From: Enterococcus moraviensis ATCC BAA-383
GTDB taxonomy: Bacteria > Bacillota > Bacilli > Lactobacillales > Enterococcaceae
Assembly: GCF_000407445.1 (NCBI RefSeq)
Contig: NZ_ASWB01000003.1
Coordinates: forward strand, 620,001-684,000
Reading direction: 5' to 3'
DNA: 64,000 nt
Numbering within the stretch: the stretch's first letter is position 1; each line of letters begins with the position of its first letter. Both the position numbers and the translations under genes were made by a program. A model generated the notes under the pieces. That model was not told where the DNA came from and did not search any database. It was given only the letters and a program-made list of their open reading frames with translations. Positions 17,853 through 30,690 of the stretch are shown one piece after another.

Positions 17853-18284
17853 CTAAATGATTTCTCCCGTGATTACCTTTAAATTCATTAATAGCGAGGT
17901 CATGACGTCCAATTCTCTTTGATTTACTTCCGCATATTTTTGATTCATAATCTTTTCTCTTTCCTTTTTGACAAGCTTATACATTAAGTTTAATTCTTCT
18001 GAAGTTAAATTAGATAAATAAACATGGTTCGGTTCTGCATAAGCAAAAGCTTCGATTTCAAAGGTGTCGGGATTTCTTTTTAAGCTCGTTCTAATCTGAA
18101 AACCATTTGAAAAAGTAATCATTTCTACATAAAGATACTCTGAAAAAGTAATCGGTCTTCGTTCATAAACAGTTGTCTTTTCCCCGAATATTTCTAGTAT
18201 ATTTTCAATAAAGTTAGATAACGCTGTTCCAATATTTAATTGCTTTGAAAAAGTTTTAGATAATAATAATTTCTCTTGTGTCAT
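17853..18284 (-). CDS. Conserved hypothetical protein
   Basis: This 143-residue protein starts MTQEKLLLSKTFSKQLNIG, with GAGAGG 7 bp before the ATG at 18284. It is soluble, with a mixed alpha/beta pattern and a charged C-terminal helical region (ELNLMYKLVKKEREKIMNQK). There is no signal peptide or membrane segment. It follows the gyrA terminator on the same strand and is probably its own unit. The function is unknown. Confidence 0.6.
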   Translation of the reverse strand: MTQEKLLLSKTFSKQLNIGTALSNFIENILEIFGEKTTVYERRPITFSEYLYVEMITFSNGFQIRTSLKRNPDTFEIEAFAYAEPNHVYLSNLTSEELNLMYKLVKKEREKIMNQKYAEVNQRELDVMTSLLMNLKVITGEII

Positions 18285-18373
18285 AATTTTACCTCTCACT
18301 TCTTATTACCCTTTATTATAATCGTACTTTTTTCCAAAACAAAGCAAAATGATATTCTATTTTTTTTAAATTT

Positions 18374-18411
18374 AAAAAAAAGAACATTTCAGCATTTTTC
18401 TGAAATGTTCT
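18374..18411 (-). terminator. gyrA terminator
   Basis: A 12-bp stem (AGAACATTTCAG arm) is followed on the minus strand by eight T residues, directly after the gyrA stop. Confidence 0.9.
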
Positions 18412-18420
18412 TCTTTTAAT

Positions 18421-20940
18421 TTATTCTTCAGTCGCTGTATCTGTTTCTGGCGTTTCACTTTCAACTACTGTTGTTTCAACACCTTCAACTTCTTCAACGA
18501 TTTCATCTGGTTCTGGCTCAACAACAGCCATCGTTACAACTTTTGCATCTTCTTCCATTCTCATTAGACGAACACCTAATGTAGCACGTCCTGTTTGAGA
18601 AACTGAATCAACGTTGAAACGGATGATAACTCCTTTATTCGTGATTACTAAGATATCTTCATCGCCACGAACTGTTGTAAGTCCTGCTAATGGACCATTT
18701 TTCGCAGTAATATTTGCTGTCTTGATTCCTTTACCACCACGGCCCTTCACAGGGTACTCAGAAGCTTTTGTACGCTTACCGTAACCATTTTCCGTCAACA
18801 CAAGAACTTCCGTGTCAGCGTCCAATAAAGAGGCTCCTACGACGTAATCATCTTCTCTTAGACGAATACCACGTACACCTGATGCTGTACGCCCCATATC
18901 ACGGACAGCTGTTTCCGCAAATGTTACTGAATAACCATTGTGAGTCCCAATAATCATATTTTGTTCACCGTTCGTTAATACAACATTAACTAGTTCATCC
19001 TCTTCTTTTAGACCAATTGCGATCAAACCATTGCTTCTGATATTAGAGAATGCCTTAACTGCTGTACGTTTAACAGTACCTTTACGGGTCGTGAAGAATA
19101 GATAATGCCCTTCTTCAGCTTGCCCTTCAACAGCGATGATTGCTTGAATCTTCTCACTAGAGTCAATACCTAACATATTGATTACAGGAATTCCTTTGGC
19201 CGTTCTGCCGTATTCTGGAATTTCATATCCTTTAGCACGATAGACTTTACCGTTATTTGTAAAGAATAATAACGTGTCATGAGTTGAACAAGAAACTAGG
19301 TTTTTCACGAAGTCATCATCATGAACGCCCATTCCCTGAACACCACGACCACCACGGCGCTGTGCTCTAAATTCGCTGTTAGCTACACGTTTGATATAGC
19401 CATTGTTTGTTAATGTGATCACGACTTCCGCTTCTTCAATCAAGTCTTCATCTTCTAGACTTAAAACTTCACCCACTAATAATTCAGTACGACGGGCATC
19501 GCCATATTTATCACGAATATCACCTAGTTCAGTTTTGATGATCTCAACGACACGTTCTGGACGCGCTAAGATATCATTTAAATCTGCGATAAGTTTTAAT
19601 AATTCCTGGTATTCATTTTCTACCTTATCTCGTTGCAAGCCCGTTAAGCTACGCAAACGCATATCTAAGATTGCTTGCGCTTGGCGATCAGAAAATTCAA
19701 AACGCTCGATCAATGATGCTTTTGCTTCATCATCTGCTCTTGAATTTCGGATAATTGAAATGATTTCATCAATATGGTCTAACGCAATACGTAAACCTTC
19801 CAAAATATGCGCACGAGATTCTGCTTTTTTCTTGTCAAATTCAGTACGGCGAGTAATAACTTCTTTTTGATGTTCTATATAATTTTCAAGAATTGATTTC
19901 AAACTTAAAATTTTCGGAACACCTTTTTCGATTGCTAACATGTTAAAACCAAAAGAAGTTTGCAGTGCTGTCATTTTGTATAGATTATTCAAGATGACAG
20001 AGGCACTGACATCACGACGAACATCAATAACGATCCGCATACCTTCACGAGAGGATTCATCACGTAAATCAGTGATTCCTTCGATTCGTTTTTCACGATG
20101 CAATTCTGAAATTCGTTCGATCAAGCGCGCTTTATTGACCATATAAGGTAATTCTGAGACTAAGATACGTTCTTTGCCATTTGGCATATCAACGATTTCA
20201 ACTTTCGCACGGACAGTGATTGAGCCACGTCCTGTCTCATAAGCACGACGAATACCTGATTTACCCATAACAAGACCACCAGTTGGAAAGTCAGGTCCAG
20301 GCAATACTTCCATCAACTCATTTGTCGTAACATCTGGATTTTCCATTAATAAACTGGTCGCTTCGATTACTTCTGCTAAGTTATGAGGTGGGATGTTTGT
20401 TGCCATCCCTACAGCGATTCCGGTTGTTCCGTTGACTAAAAGGTTAGGGAAACGAGCGGGTAATACATCAGGCTCTTGTTCCGAATCATCGTAGTTTCCG
20501 TGGAAATCAACTGTATTCTTATTGATATCGCGTAACATTTCTAACGCAATTTTACTCATTCTCGCTTCGGTATACCGCATCGCAGCGGCGCCATCACCAT
20601 CGACAGAACCAAAGTTTCCGTGGCCATCCACTAACATGCTACGATAGCTAAACGGTTGCGCCATACGAACCATTGCTTCATAAATTGACGAGTCACCATG
20701 CGGGTGATATTTACCCATTACGTCCCCTACAACACGGGCTGATTTCTTATGGGGTTTGTCAGGTGTCACACCTAGTTCATTCATTCCATATAAAATACGA
20801 CGATGAACTGGTTTTAACCCATCACGAACATCTGGTAGCGCACGAGCTACAATAACGCTCATCGCATAATCAATGAAGGATTCTTTCATTTCACTGGTCA
20901 GATTGACGTCTTGAATGTTCTCTTTCATTTCTTCACTCAT
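18421..20940 (-). CDS. gyrA: DNA gyrase subunit A
   Basis: The 839-residue subunit has the breakage-reunion domain with catalytic Tyr123 ([10 protein letters not shown]) and the quinolone region [17 protein letters not shown], where Ser84 and Glu88 correspond to E. coli Ser83 and Asp87 and look wild type. The GyrA box [10 protein letters not shown] and six C-terminal beta-pinwheel repeats follow. The tail is acidic and Thr/Glu-rich. It lies 19 bp after gyrB. GyrA cuts and reseals DNA during negative supercoiling. Confidence 0.98.
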   Translation of the reverse strand: MSEEMKENIQDVNLTSEMKESFIDYAMSVIVARALPDVRDGLKPVHRRILYGMNELGVTPDKPHKKSARVVGDVMGKYHPHGDSSIYEAMVRMAQPFSYRSMLVDGHGNFGSVDGDGAAAMRYTEARMSKIALEMLRDINKNTVDFHGNYDDSEQEPDVLPARFPNLLVNGTTGIAVGMATNIPPHNLAEVIEATSLLMENPDVTTNELMEVLPGPDFPTGGLVMGKSGIRRAYETGRGSITVRAKVEIVDMPNGKERILVSELPYMVNKARLIERISELHREKRIEGITDLRDESSREGMRIVIDVRRDVSASVILNNLYKMTALQTSFGFNMLAIEKGVPKILSLKSILENYIEHQKEVITRRTEFDKKKAESRAHILEGLRIALDHIDEIISIIRNSRADDEAKASLIERFEFSDRQAQAILDMRLRSLTGLQRDKVENEYQELLKLIADLNDILARPERVVEIIKTELGDIRDKYGDARRTELLVGEVLSLEDEDLIEEAEVVITLTNNGYIKRVANSEFRAQRRGGRGVQGMGVHDDDFVKNLVSCSTHDTLLFFTNNGKVYRAKGYEIPEYGRTAKGIPVINMLGIDSSEKIQAIIAVEGQAEEGHYLFFTTRKGTVKRTAVKAFSNIRSNGLIAIGLKEEDELVNVVLTNGEQNMIIGTHNGYSVTFAETAVRDMGRTASGVRGIRLREDDYVVGASLLDADTEVLVLTENGYGKRTKASEYPVKGRGGKGIKTANITAKNGPLAGLTTVRGDEDILVITNKGVIIRFNVDSVSQTGRATLGVRLMRMEEDAKVVTMAVVEPEPDEIVEEVEGVETTVVESETPETDTATEE

Positions 20941-20959
20941 GAATCTATCTCCTTCTTAA

Positions 20960-24019
<3,060 letters not shown>

Positions 24020-24033
<14 letters not shown>

Positions 24034-24262
24034 CGACTACCTCGCCTTTTTTGACCATAAAAAAAGTACCTTCTTCAGGTATCTCGAGCATCATACCAGC
24101 ATATAATTTTCTGCCGCGGCGATTCTCTAATTCCCCATCTACGAAAACACTATTTTCAGCTAAGTACCATTTGGCAGCACCGCCGCTACTAATAACATCG
24201 ACTTCTTTTAAGACTTGACCCAGTGTCATGTAATCAGTTTCTAAAACAATCGTCTTTTTCAA
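24020..24262 (-). CDS. yaaA: S4-domain RNA-binding protein YaaA/YlmH type (RecF-associated)
   Basis: The 80-residue protein has an S4 RNA-binding fold (LGQVLKEVDVISSGGAAKWYL and NRRGRKLYAGMML). It is usually encoded between dnaN and recF in Bacillota. The start is TTG at 24262, 6 bp after GAGGGA. Here it is separated from dnaN by a plus-strand PadR module, so it needs its own promoter. Confidence 0.93.
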
Positions 24263-24300
24263 AATGCATCCCTCTTTTTTGTTTTCACTTTTACTCTTAT

Positions 24301-24329
24301 ATTATACTCTTTTTTATGTCAAAAAACAA
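24301..24329 (-). promoter_or_regulatory. Candidate promoter of yaaA-recF-gyrBA
   Basis: On the minus strand TTGTTT (24324-24329) and TATAAT (24301-24306) have a 17-bp spacer, 39 bp before the yaaA start. Confidence 0.5.
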
Positions 24330-24493
24330 ATTTATCCGTCTAATTTTGTTTCTAAGCAATTTTGAATCTAATCGATAAAAAATATTCTAAGGATTAAAAA
24401 AGGCTTAAAATGCATTTTAAGGAGAAATTTGTAAGTTTTGTCTTTTAAAATTTTTTTCAGTGTTTCTCACTTAAAGATTCTTTTGAAAAGTAA

Positions 24494-24544
24494 TTGACTT
24501 ATACAGTCTAACGATATACAATCCAATTGTACAGTCAAACTGTA
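24494..24544 (+). promoter_or_regulatory. Promoter and operator of the PadR gene
   Basis: TTGACT (24494-24499), a 17-bp spacer and TACAAT (24517-24522) form a promoter. Directly downstream, TACAGTCAAACTGTA (24530-24544) is a palindrome with 6-bp arms, and a further ATACAGTC half-site lies in the spacer. This suggests autoregulation by the PadR product. Confidence 0.68.
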
Positions 24545-24574
24545 TAAAATAACTCTATAAAAGGTGTACACTAA

Positions 24575-24883
24575 ATGACTATCAATAAGATTTTACCTCT
24601 GACAGAAACAACTTTTTATATTATGATGTCACTCACTGAACCTTCTCATGGATATGCCATCATGCAAAAAGTAGAAGAAATAAGCAATGGTCGAGTACGC
24701 ATTGCAGCTGGCACAATGTATGGCGCAACAGAAAATTTATTAAAACAAAAACTAATTTGTGAAGTTCCTGGAGAAGATAAACGTCGGCGCGTATACAAAT
24801 TAACAACTACTGGCAAAAAAGTTTTAAAGCTTGAAGTCGAACGGTTAAAAGAATTAGTAATACTTGCTGACAATTTATTATAG
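24575..24883 (+). CDS. PadR-family transcriptional regulator
   Basis: This 102-residue winged-helix protein has the PadR core SLTEPSHGYAIMQKVEEISNG, the wing RIAAGTMYGATENLL and KRRRVYKLTTTGKKVL. PadR proteins repress their own operon and often a membrane-protein partner. AAGGTG precedes the ATG. It is co-transcribed with the DUF2812 gene 9 bp downstream. The pair is inserted between dnaN and yaaA on the opposite strand. Confidence 0.93.
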   Translation: MTINKILPLTETTFYIMMSLTEPSHGYAIMQKVEEISNGRVRIAAGTMYGATENLLKQKLICEVPGEDKRRRVYKLTTTGKKVLKLEVERLKELVILADNLL

Positions 24884-24892
24884 GAGGAACAA

Positions 24893-25495
24893 ATGAAAAA
24901 GTTAAAATTATTAATTGATATTAAAAAAGAAGAACAGTATTTAAAGGAAATGGCTGAACAAGGTTGGGCTCTGGAAAAATATAACGTTTGGGGTATCTAT
25001 ACATTTGAAAAGATAGCGCCAAAAACGCTGAATTACAGAATTGACTATCAGACATTCAAAAAGAAAGCTGATTATATTGCATATCTTACTTTATTTGAAG
25101 ATAGTGGTTGGCAGCATATCAGTGGTACAAAGAGTAGTGGTTTTCAATTTTTTGTACCGTTAAACAGTAACAATCAAGATTTAGATATATTTTCAGATAC
25201 TTCGTCAAGTAATGAACGGTATAAACGTTTATATAATCAAGCTATTATATGGGCAACATTGATGATTCTTTATTTCTTTCTGTTGCAGCCTTCATTTGAA
25301 AATATCTCTTCATGGTATTTGACTTCAAGCATTTGGGCATATACTGGTTTTCAATTGTTTGGAATGATCCTTGTGCAAACATTCTTTTTGAGCCTCCAGA
25401 TAATGCCTATGATGTTTTTTATGTTTGGTGCTGTCTACTTTACAATTATGGGAACCAAAACAAAAAAACTTATAAAGAAATATGAAACTGTATAA
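24893..25495 (+). CDS. DUF2812 domain membrane protein
   Basis: The 200-residue protein begins with the DUF2812 pattern (MKKLKLLIDIKKEEQYLKEM, EQGWALEKYN, YRIDYQTFKKKADY, FEDSGWQHISG) and ends with two transmembrane helices (about residues 115-135 and 150-180). DUF2812 proteins commonly follow a PadR regulator. They are thought to be membrane partners of unknown function. GGAGGAA precedes the ATG. Confidence 0.88.
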   Translation: MKKLKLLIDIKKEEQYLKEMAEQGWALEKYNVWGIYTFEKIAPKTLNYRIDYQTFKKKADYIAYLTLFEDSGWQHISGTKSSGFQFFVPLNSNNQDLDIFSDTSSSNERYKRLYNQAIIWATLMILYFFLLQPSFENISSWYLTSSIWAYTGFQLFGMILVQTFFLSLQIMPMMFFMFGAVYFTIMGTKTKKLIKKYETV

Positions 25496-25528
25496 CATCC
25501 CTATCTTGATCTTAGCTACGATAAACAT

Positions 25529-25579
25529 AAAAACGTGTGAGTGAAAAACTAAATTTTAGTTTTTCACTCACACGTTTTT
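25529..25579. terminator. Bidirectional terminator between DUF2812 and dnaN
   Basis: A long near-perfect palindrome (AAAAACGTGTGAGTGAAAAA and complement, about 25-bp stem) ends in T-runs on both strands and serves the convergent genes. Confidence 0.92.
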
Positions 25580-25588
25580 TTAAATTTT

Positions 25589-26719
25589 TTAATTCGTACG
25601 AACTGGCGTAATTAATTGAATAAAGTCTAAATCTGTTTCTGTTGGTTCCAAAGTAAATGGACGAATCGCAGAAATAAATTTAACTGTGATACTCATATCA
25701 CCAAAAGCACGTAAGGCATCTTTCATATAATCTGGGTTGAAAGAAATTTCTAATGGATCACCCGTTACTTTTTCGTAGTTTAACGGTTCTTCCACTTTAC
25801 CGATTTCTGGAGAATTTCCGTAAAGCACAACTGAATCAGAAGCAATTGCTAAACGAACGATATTGTTACGTCCTTCATGTGAAAGTAAAGAAGCTCGATC
25901 GATAGCAGATAATAGTTCTGGAACATAAAAATCGATTTCTGTATTGAAGCTTGTTGGAATCAAACGATTGGTATCAGGGTAATTTCCTTCTAACAAACGA
26001 GAATAGAAATACATGTTTTGTGTTTTAAACAATACTTGGTTTTCCATGATACTGATTTCGACCATTTCTTCTTCATTTGTAAATGAACGAGAAAGTTCCG
26101 TTAAACTTTTCCCTGGGATTACGATATTGAAATTTTCAGCTGCTTGTTCGATCGGAATGATTCGTTGACTCAAACGATGTGAGTCTGTTGCAACAGCTAA
26201 TAATTTTTGGTTTTCTAAAATAAAATGAACCCCTGTCAAAATTGGACGACTTTCATGAAGAGAAACAGCAAAGCCTGTTTCATTGATAATTTTTGTCAAT
26301 AGGTGAACAGGTAATTGAATTTGATTTTTAGCATCGATAACAGGAAGGTGTGGATAATTATCTGCATCTAATCCATTAACGGTAAAATCTGCTTTTCCTG
26401 AAGTGATTGCGACTTGATTATTTTCTAGTACTTCTAATGTAAACATATCTTCAGGTAATTTACGGATGATTTCTCCAAAGAAACGAGCTTGTAAAACGAT
26501 ACTACCTGTTGACTCGATCGTCATTTGTGCTTTCTCATCTTCTTTACTTAGAAAACTTTCAATCGAAATGTCTGCGTTACTACCAGTTAATGATAAACCT
26601 TCATCTGTTAGAACGATCTTTACACCTGTTAAAATTGGGATGGTCGTTTTAGAAGAAATAGCTCGTTGAACAGTTTGTAATTCTTGTAAAAATGTATTTC
26701 TTTTTACGGTTAGTTTCAT
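25589..26719 (-). CDS. dnaN: DNA polymerase III beta sliding clamp
   Basis: The 376-residue clamp has three repeated domains: an N-terminal MKLTVKRNTFLQELQTVQRA, middle ESRPILTGVHF and a C-terminal end (DLDFIQLITPVRTN) matching the P-V-R terminus of DnaN. It is a homodimeric ring giving processivity to Pol III. It follows dnaA by 200 bp. Normally yaaA would follow; here the PadR unit interrupts. Confidence 0.98.
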   Translation of the reverse strand: MKLTVKRNTFLQELQTVQRAISSKTTIPILTGVKIVLTDEGLSLTGSNADISIESFLSKEDEKAQMTIESTGSIVLQARFFGEIIRKLPEDMFTLEVLENNQVAITSGKADFTVNGLDADNYPHLPVIDAKNQIQLPVHLLTKIINETGFAVSLHESRPILTGVHFILENQKLLAVATDSHRLSQRIIPIEQAAENFNIVIPGKSLTELSRSFTNEEEMVEISIMENQVLFKTQNMYFYSRLLEGNYPDTNRLIPTSFNTEIDFYVPELLSAIDRASLLSHEGRNNIVRLAIASDSVVLYGNSPEIGKVEEPLNYEKVTGDPLEISFNPDYMKDALRAFGDMSITVKFISAIRPFTLEPTETDLDFIQLITPVRTN

Positions 26720-26868
26720 AATGAATGAACTCCTTTTTTAATTGATTTTAAAAGCATAAATTTTGCTAGGACAGTTTTGTATTTATATATAAATAAATAA
26801 TAAAAGTAGTAGGTCCTGTTAATTCTGTGGAAAAGTGAAAAAACGAAATGAAATAGGAGTTTTCCACC

Positions 26869-26917
26869 TGTGTATAACTTGTGGAAAACTTTTTATTATT
26901 TCTCTTATTTATCCACA
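26869..26917. other. DnaA boxes between dnaA and dnaN
   Basis: TTATCCACA is at 26909-26917 on the plus strand and TTATACACA at 26869-26877 on the minus strand, with further partial GTGGAAAA repeats between. This matches the bipartite origin layout of Bacillota, with boxes both upstream and downstream of dnaA. Confidence 0.8.
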
Positions 26918-26919
26918 GG

Positions 26920-28263
26920 CTATGAATTGAGCAAGTTTTTAATTTCTCCAACTTCTTTTTGGATCGTTGGATCTTTTTCCATTAATTGTTGGATTTTTTC
27001 ATGCGCATGAATGACCGTTGTATGATCTTTACCGCCAAATTCTGCACCGATTTTAGGTAGAGAGTTTTCCGTCATCTCTCTAGAGAGGTACATTGAGATT
27101 TGTCTTGGAACAACGATGGACTTCACACGTTTTTTGCCTTTTAAATCTTTTAATTGGATATGGTAATACTTTGCCACTTCTTCTTGGATTTGTAAAATCG
27201 ATAAATGATTTTGACTGCCGACAGATTTCAACGATTTTAAAGCATCGGCTGCTAAACTAGTGGTAATATCTTCCCCATTAATCGTAGCAAACGCTTGAAC
27301 TCGGACTAGAGCACCTTCTAATTCACGAATATTGGAATCAATTTGACCAGCGATGTAACTAAGTGTATCGTCAGGGATCTCTAGGCGTTCTGCATCGGCT
27401 TTTTTCCGTAGAATAGCAATTCGTGTTTCTAAATCTGGTGGGGTAATATCGACGGATAATCCCCAAGCGAAACGAGAAACCAAACGTTCAGGAAGCTTAG
27501 GAATATCATTCGGTGGTCGATCACTTGTCAGTACGATTTGTTTGTTTTCATTATACAAATCATTGAAGGTATGGAAAAATTCTTCCAAGGTTGCTTCTTT
27601 TTCAGCCAAAAATTGAATATCATCCACTAAAAGTAAATCAACATTTCGATACTCTTTACGAAACTGTTCTGAATTTTTTGTTTGGATCGAATTGATAAAT
27701 TCATTCGTGAACGTTTCACTGCTGACGTATTTTACTTTCGCATCTGGTCGATTTTGCAACATTTGATGACCGATGGCATGCATCAAATGGGTTTTTCCTA
27801 AACCTACGCCACCATAAAAGAATAGTGGGTTGTAAATCGAACCAGGATCCTCTGCGACAACTAAAGCTGCAGCGTGTGCCATTTGATTCCCTTTTCCGAT
27901 GACGAAGGTGTCAAAAGAATACTTTGGATTCAATAAAGCTTTTTTCCCATGTTCGGCAATTTTTTCTTGCGTTACAGGGGCTTTTTTTTCTTCTTGAATC
28001 GGCATGGTCTCTTTTTCACCAGTAACAACAAAATGAGGCATTACTTCAGCACCAGTCAATTTAAAGCCGGTTTCGACGATTTTTGCGGCTAAATTCTTTT
28101 CCCAATAGTCTTTATGAACAGCAGATGGAACCTCTAACCATAATTGGTTATTCTCCAACTTTAGCGGTTGTGTCGTTTTTATCCAAGCATCAAAACTTGG
28201 CGCAGACAAAACAGATTGGTAAGTATCTTCTAGATCTTTCCAGAAACTTTCCATATCGGGCAT
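26920..28263 (-). CDS. dnaA: Chromosomal replication initiator DnaA
   Basis: The 447-residue initiator has the N-terminal domain I, a Lys/Glu linker, the AAA+ domain with Walker A GGVGLGKTHL (residues 151-160), Walker B LLLVDDIQFL and sensor motifs, and the C-terminal box-binding helices (VVPRQISMYLSREMTENSLP; FGGKDHTTVIHAHEKI). AAGGAGGT lies 7 bp before the ATG. It is the first gene of the replication cluster and is read away from oriC. Confidence 0.99.
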   Translation of the reverse strand: MPDMESFWKDLEDTYQSVLSAPSFDAWIKTTQPLKLENNQLWLEVPSAVHKDYWEKNLAAKIVETGFKLTGAEVMPHFVVTGEKETMPIQEEKKAPVTQEKIAEHGKKALLNPKYSFDTFVIGKGNQMAHAAALVVAEDPGSIYNPLFFYGGVGLGKTHLMHAIGHQMLQNRPDAKVKYVSSETFTNEFINSIQTKNSEQFRKEYRNVDLLLVDDIQFLAEKEATLEEFFHTFNDLYNENKQIVLTSDRPPNDIPKLPERLVSRFAWGLSVDITPPDLETRIAILRKKADAERLEIPDDTLSYIAGQIDSNIRELEGALVRVQAFATINGEDITTSLAADALKSLKSVGSQNHLSILQIQEEVAKYYHIQLKDLKGKKRVKSIVVPRQISMYLSREMTENSLPKIGAEFGGKDHTTVIHAHEKIQQLMEKDPTIQKEVGEIKNLLNS

Positions 28264-28293
28264 ATGGTGACCTCCTTAATATAAAAGCGTAGC

Positions 28294-28386
28294 GGGCTCG
28301 TTCAACTCTGAGAGGAAAATAGGAAAAATCGATTGTGGTAGTTTTTACCACAAACTATTTTTATCTTTTTCCCGAAGAGTTAGCCC
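28294..28386 (-). promoter_or_regulatory. Structured 5' leader of dnaA
   Basis: GGGCT and AACTCT (28294-28309) pair with AGAGTTAGCCC (28376-28386), enclosing a second hairpin TTGTGGTA/TACCACAA (28333-28353) that is followed on the minus strand by TCGATTTTT. The structure sits 30-120 nt before the dnaA start. It could act as an attenuator or protein-binding leader. Confidence 0.5.
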
Positions 28387-28559
28387 ATGCAGCTAGATAG
28401 TATATGGTAACAACGCTCCGCTTCACCATGTACCATTCAACATCAACTCATTTCTTCGTGGTGTTTTGGTATGTTTAAACAGAAAAGCTCATAAAGCTAA
28501 ATAAATTTTTTCTATTATAAAAAGCAGAACAAATATAAATAGATAAGCAAATAGAATTT

Positions 28560-28880
28560 TAGCATTTTTTTTAAACTTTTTCCACAGGCAAATTGTGAAT
28601 TGTGGAAAAAAAATTCACAGAAGGTTATAAACTTATCCACATGAAGGTAAAAAACGGTGGATTTCTCAGAGTAATTTCATTTATCCACAGACCAATCTGT
28701 AAAACAAAGTCAAGTAATTCAAGCTTTTAAAAAAGTTATACACAGAAGAAAATAAAGATGTGCATAACTTTTTAACAGGCTGTTTTTTTGTGCAAAAGTG
28801 TGGAGAAAACTCAAAATAAATAATGGGCTTAAAAAAAACTATCCACAAGTTATCCCGAAAGAAAACCGTTTTGTGGATAA
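28560..28880. other. Chromosomal origin oriC (DnaA-box cluster)
   Basis: DnaA boxes: TTATCCACA at 28633-28641 and 28681-28689 (plus), TTATACACA at 28736-28744 (plus), TTATGCACA at 28759-28767 (minus), CTATCCACA at 28839-28847 (plus, one mismatch) and TTATCCACA at 28872-28880 (minus). Several partial boxes lie between. An AT-rich stretch (28500-28580), a candidate unwinding region, lies on the dnaA side. dnaA and rpmH are divergent around it, the classic Bacillota origin. Confidence 0.92.
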
Positions 28881-28920
28881 CTTATTTAGTGTGTAGGAAA
28901 AATTAATTCCTGAAAATTTA

Positions 28921-28950
28921 TTGACAAAACGACCCAATACTAGTTATACT
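28921..28950 (+). promoter_or_regulatory. rpmH promoter
   Basis: TTGACA (28921-28926) and TATACT (28945-28950) have an 18-bp spacer, 58 bp before the rpmH start. Confidence 0.78.
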
Positions 28951-29007
28951 ATCAAAGTATGTCTATGTATTGATGGATAGTTACAATTTCAGGAGGTGGA
29001 ACAAGAG

Positions 29008-29142
29008 ATGAAAAGAACGTATCAACCAAACAAACGCAAACGTCAAAAAGTTCACGGTTTCCGTAAACGCATGAGCACAAAAAATGGTCGCAACGTATTA
29101 GCGAGCAGACGTCGTAAAGGCAGAAAAGTTATTTCAGCATAA
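29008..29142 (+). CDS. rpmH: 50S ribosomal protein L34
   Basis: The 44-residue protein begins [20 protein letters not shown] and ends with GRKVISA, the complete L34 sequence. AGGAGGT lies upstream of the ATG. It is part of the large subunit and is conserved next to oriC and rnpA. A terminator follows, although some read-through to rnpA is expected in this arrangement. Confidence 0.98.
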   Translation: MKRTYQPNKRKRQKVHGFRKRMSTKNGRNVLASRRRKGRKVISA

Positions 29143-29179
29143 TCTATGTTGACTTTAAATAACGAATCAAGTTTAAACT

Positions 29180-29233
29180 AAGAACCCTTTATTATCTTCA
29201 CAAACTATTCTGTGGAAATAATAAAGGGTTCTT
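29180..29233 (+). terminator. Terminator after rpmH
   Basis: A 16-bp stem (AAGAACCCTTTATTAT and its complement) lies 37 bp after the rpmH stop. Confidence 0.85.
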
Positions 29234-29487
29234 TGCTTTTTATATAGGAACTTGTGGAGAATTTGAAAAAGAATAATAATCAAAGAGAGCGTTATGTTTT
29301 TAGCGAATGATTGTACCAAAATGCTAACTAAATAAAGTGAAAAAAACCAAAAAAAATGATACTATATGAATTTAGAGTCATGATTGACAAAATCTCTGGA
29401 TATTTTCCTTTAATTTTGATAAAAAATGACTGAAATATGCTATTATTGTAGAGTGAGTAAAAAAGAAAGATAGAAAGAAACAAAGGG
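29234..29487. other. rpmH-rnpA intergenic region
   Basis: This 254-bp gap holds two loose promoter candidates for rnpA (TTGACA at about 29382 and TATTAT at about 29440) without a well-spaced partner for either. No gene is seen. Confidence 0.35.
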
Positions 29488-29493
29488 ATGCAG

Positions 29494-29832
29494 ATGAAGA
29501 AATCCTATAGAGTAAAAAAAGAAAAAGAATTTCAAGCAGTGTTTCAACATAAACAGTCCTGTGCGAATCGAAGATTTGTGATTTATGTATTGGAAAAACC
29601 AGAACAAAAGCATTTTCGGGTAGGAATTTCCGTTGGGAAAAAAATCGGGAATGCTGTTGTTAGAAATGCTGTAAAACGTAAAATTCGCACGTCGATCTAC
29701 CAATTAAAAGAATCAATCGATCCGACTTGTGATTTTATTATCATCGCAAGACCAGGTGTCGACAAGTTGACCTCTGAAGAAATTCACAGCAACCTGACGC
29801 ATGCTTTGAAACTTGCAAAAATTTTGAAATAA
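29494..29832 (+). CDS. rnpA: Ribonuclease P protein component
   Basis: The 112-residue basic protein carries the RnpA signature [14 protein letters not shown] and the N-terminal [12 protein letters not shown]. It binds the RNase P RNA to mature tRNA 5' ends. ATG at 29494 is 6 bp after AAGGG; the ATG six bases upstream is too close to that site. It precedes yidC and khpB by short gaps in one operon. Confidence 0.96.
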   Translation: MKKSYRVKKEKEFQAVFQHKQSCANRRFVIYVLEKPEQKHFRVGISVGKKIGNAVVRNAVKRKIRTSIYQLKESIDPTCDFIIIARPGVDKLTSEEIHSNLTHALKLAKILK

Positions 29833-29847
29833 GAGAGGAACAGTTTT

Positions 29848-30675
29848 GTGAAGAAGTATAAACGCTTATTATTGATGGCAGGTTTAGTTACACTTGTTTT
29901 TGTGTTGTCTGCCTGTGGAACCGCCCCGATTAACGAAAGCAGTACAGGAATTTGGGACCGCTATATCGTCTATTATTTCGCTGAAGCAATCAAATTTTTA
30001 TCAATTTCAGCAAATACAGGTATCGGGATCATCCTATTTACATTAGTAATTCGGATTATTTTATTACCATTGATGCATTTCCAAACGAAAAGCATGCGCA
30101 AAACCCAAGAGTTACAACCAAAATTAAAAGCGCTGCAAAAACAATATTCATCGAAAGATCCTGAAACACAACGTCTGTTCCGTGAAGAACAACAAAAATT
30201 ATATGCTGAAAATAATGTAAACCCTTATGCGGGTTGTTTACCATTATTGATCCAAATGCCGATCATGATGGCATTATATCAATCGATTTCTCGTGTACCA
30301 GAATTGAAACAAGGAAGTTTCTTATGGTTGAATCTAGGTCAGCCAGATCCATACTTGATTTTACCGATACTTGCAGCGGCCTTTACTTTTGCTAGCACTT
30401 ATTTAACAAGTATGAGTCAAGTTGAATCAAATGCTTCATTGAAAATCATGAATTTTGTAATGCCTGTTATGATCTTTGTTATGGGGATGAGTTTAGCCAG
30501 CGGATTATCACTCTACTGGGTAGTCTCTAATGCATTCCAAGTAGGTCAAACATTATTGATCAATAATCCATTCAAGATTCGTAGAGAACGTGCAGAAGCG
30601 GAAAGACAAGTAAAAGAACGCGAACGTGCATTGAAGAAAGCAATGAATCCTAAGAAAAAAAATAAGAAAAAATAA
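29848..30675 (+). CDS. yidC: Membrane protein insertase YidC/OxaA (lipoprotein form)
   Basis: The 275-residue protein has a lipoprotein signal (LVFVLSAC), five predicted spans and the core YidC region with IRIILLPLMHFQTKSM (conserved arginine in the groove), YAENNVNPYAGCLPLLIQMPI and SGLSLYWVVSNAFQ. The basic C-terminal tail (KKAMNPKKKNKKK) binds ribosomes. The start is GTG with AGAGAGG upstream. It inserts membrane proteins alone or with Sec. Confidence 0.97.
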   Translation: MKKYKRLLLMAGLVTLVFVLSACGTAPINESSTGIWDRYIVYYFAEAIKFLSISANTGIGIILFTLVIRIILLPLMHFQTKSMRKTQELQPKLKALQKQYSSKDPETQRLFREEQQKLYAENNVNPYAGCLPLLIQMPIMMALYQSISRVPELKQGSFLWLNLGQPDPYLILPILAAAFTFASTYLTSMSQVESNASLKIMNFVMPVMIFVMGMSLASGLSLYWVVSNAFQVGQTLLINNPFKIRRERAEAERQVKERERALKKAMNPKKKNKKK

Positions 30676-30690
30676 AAGGAGGTTTTCCAG

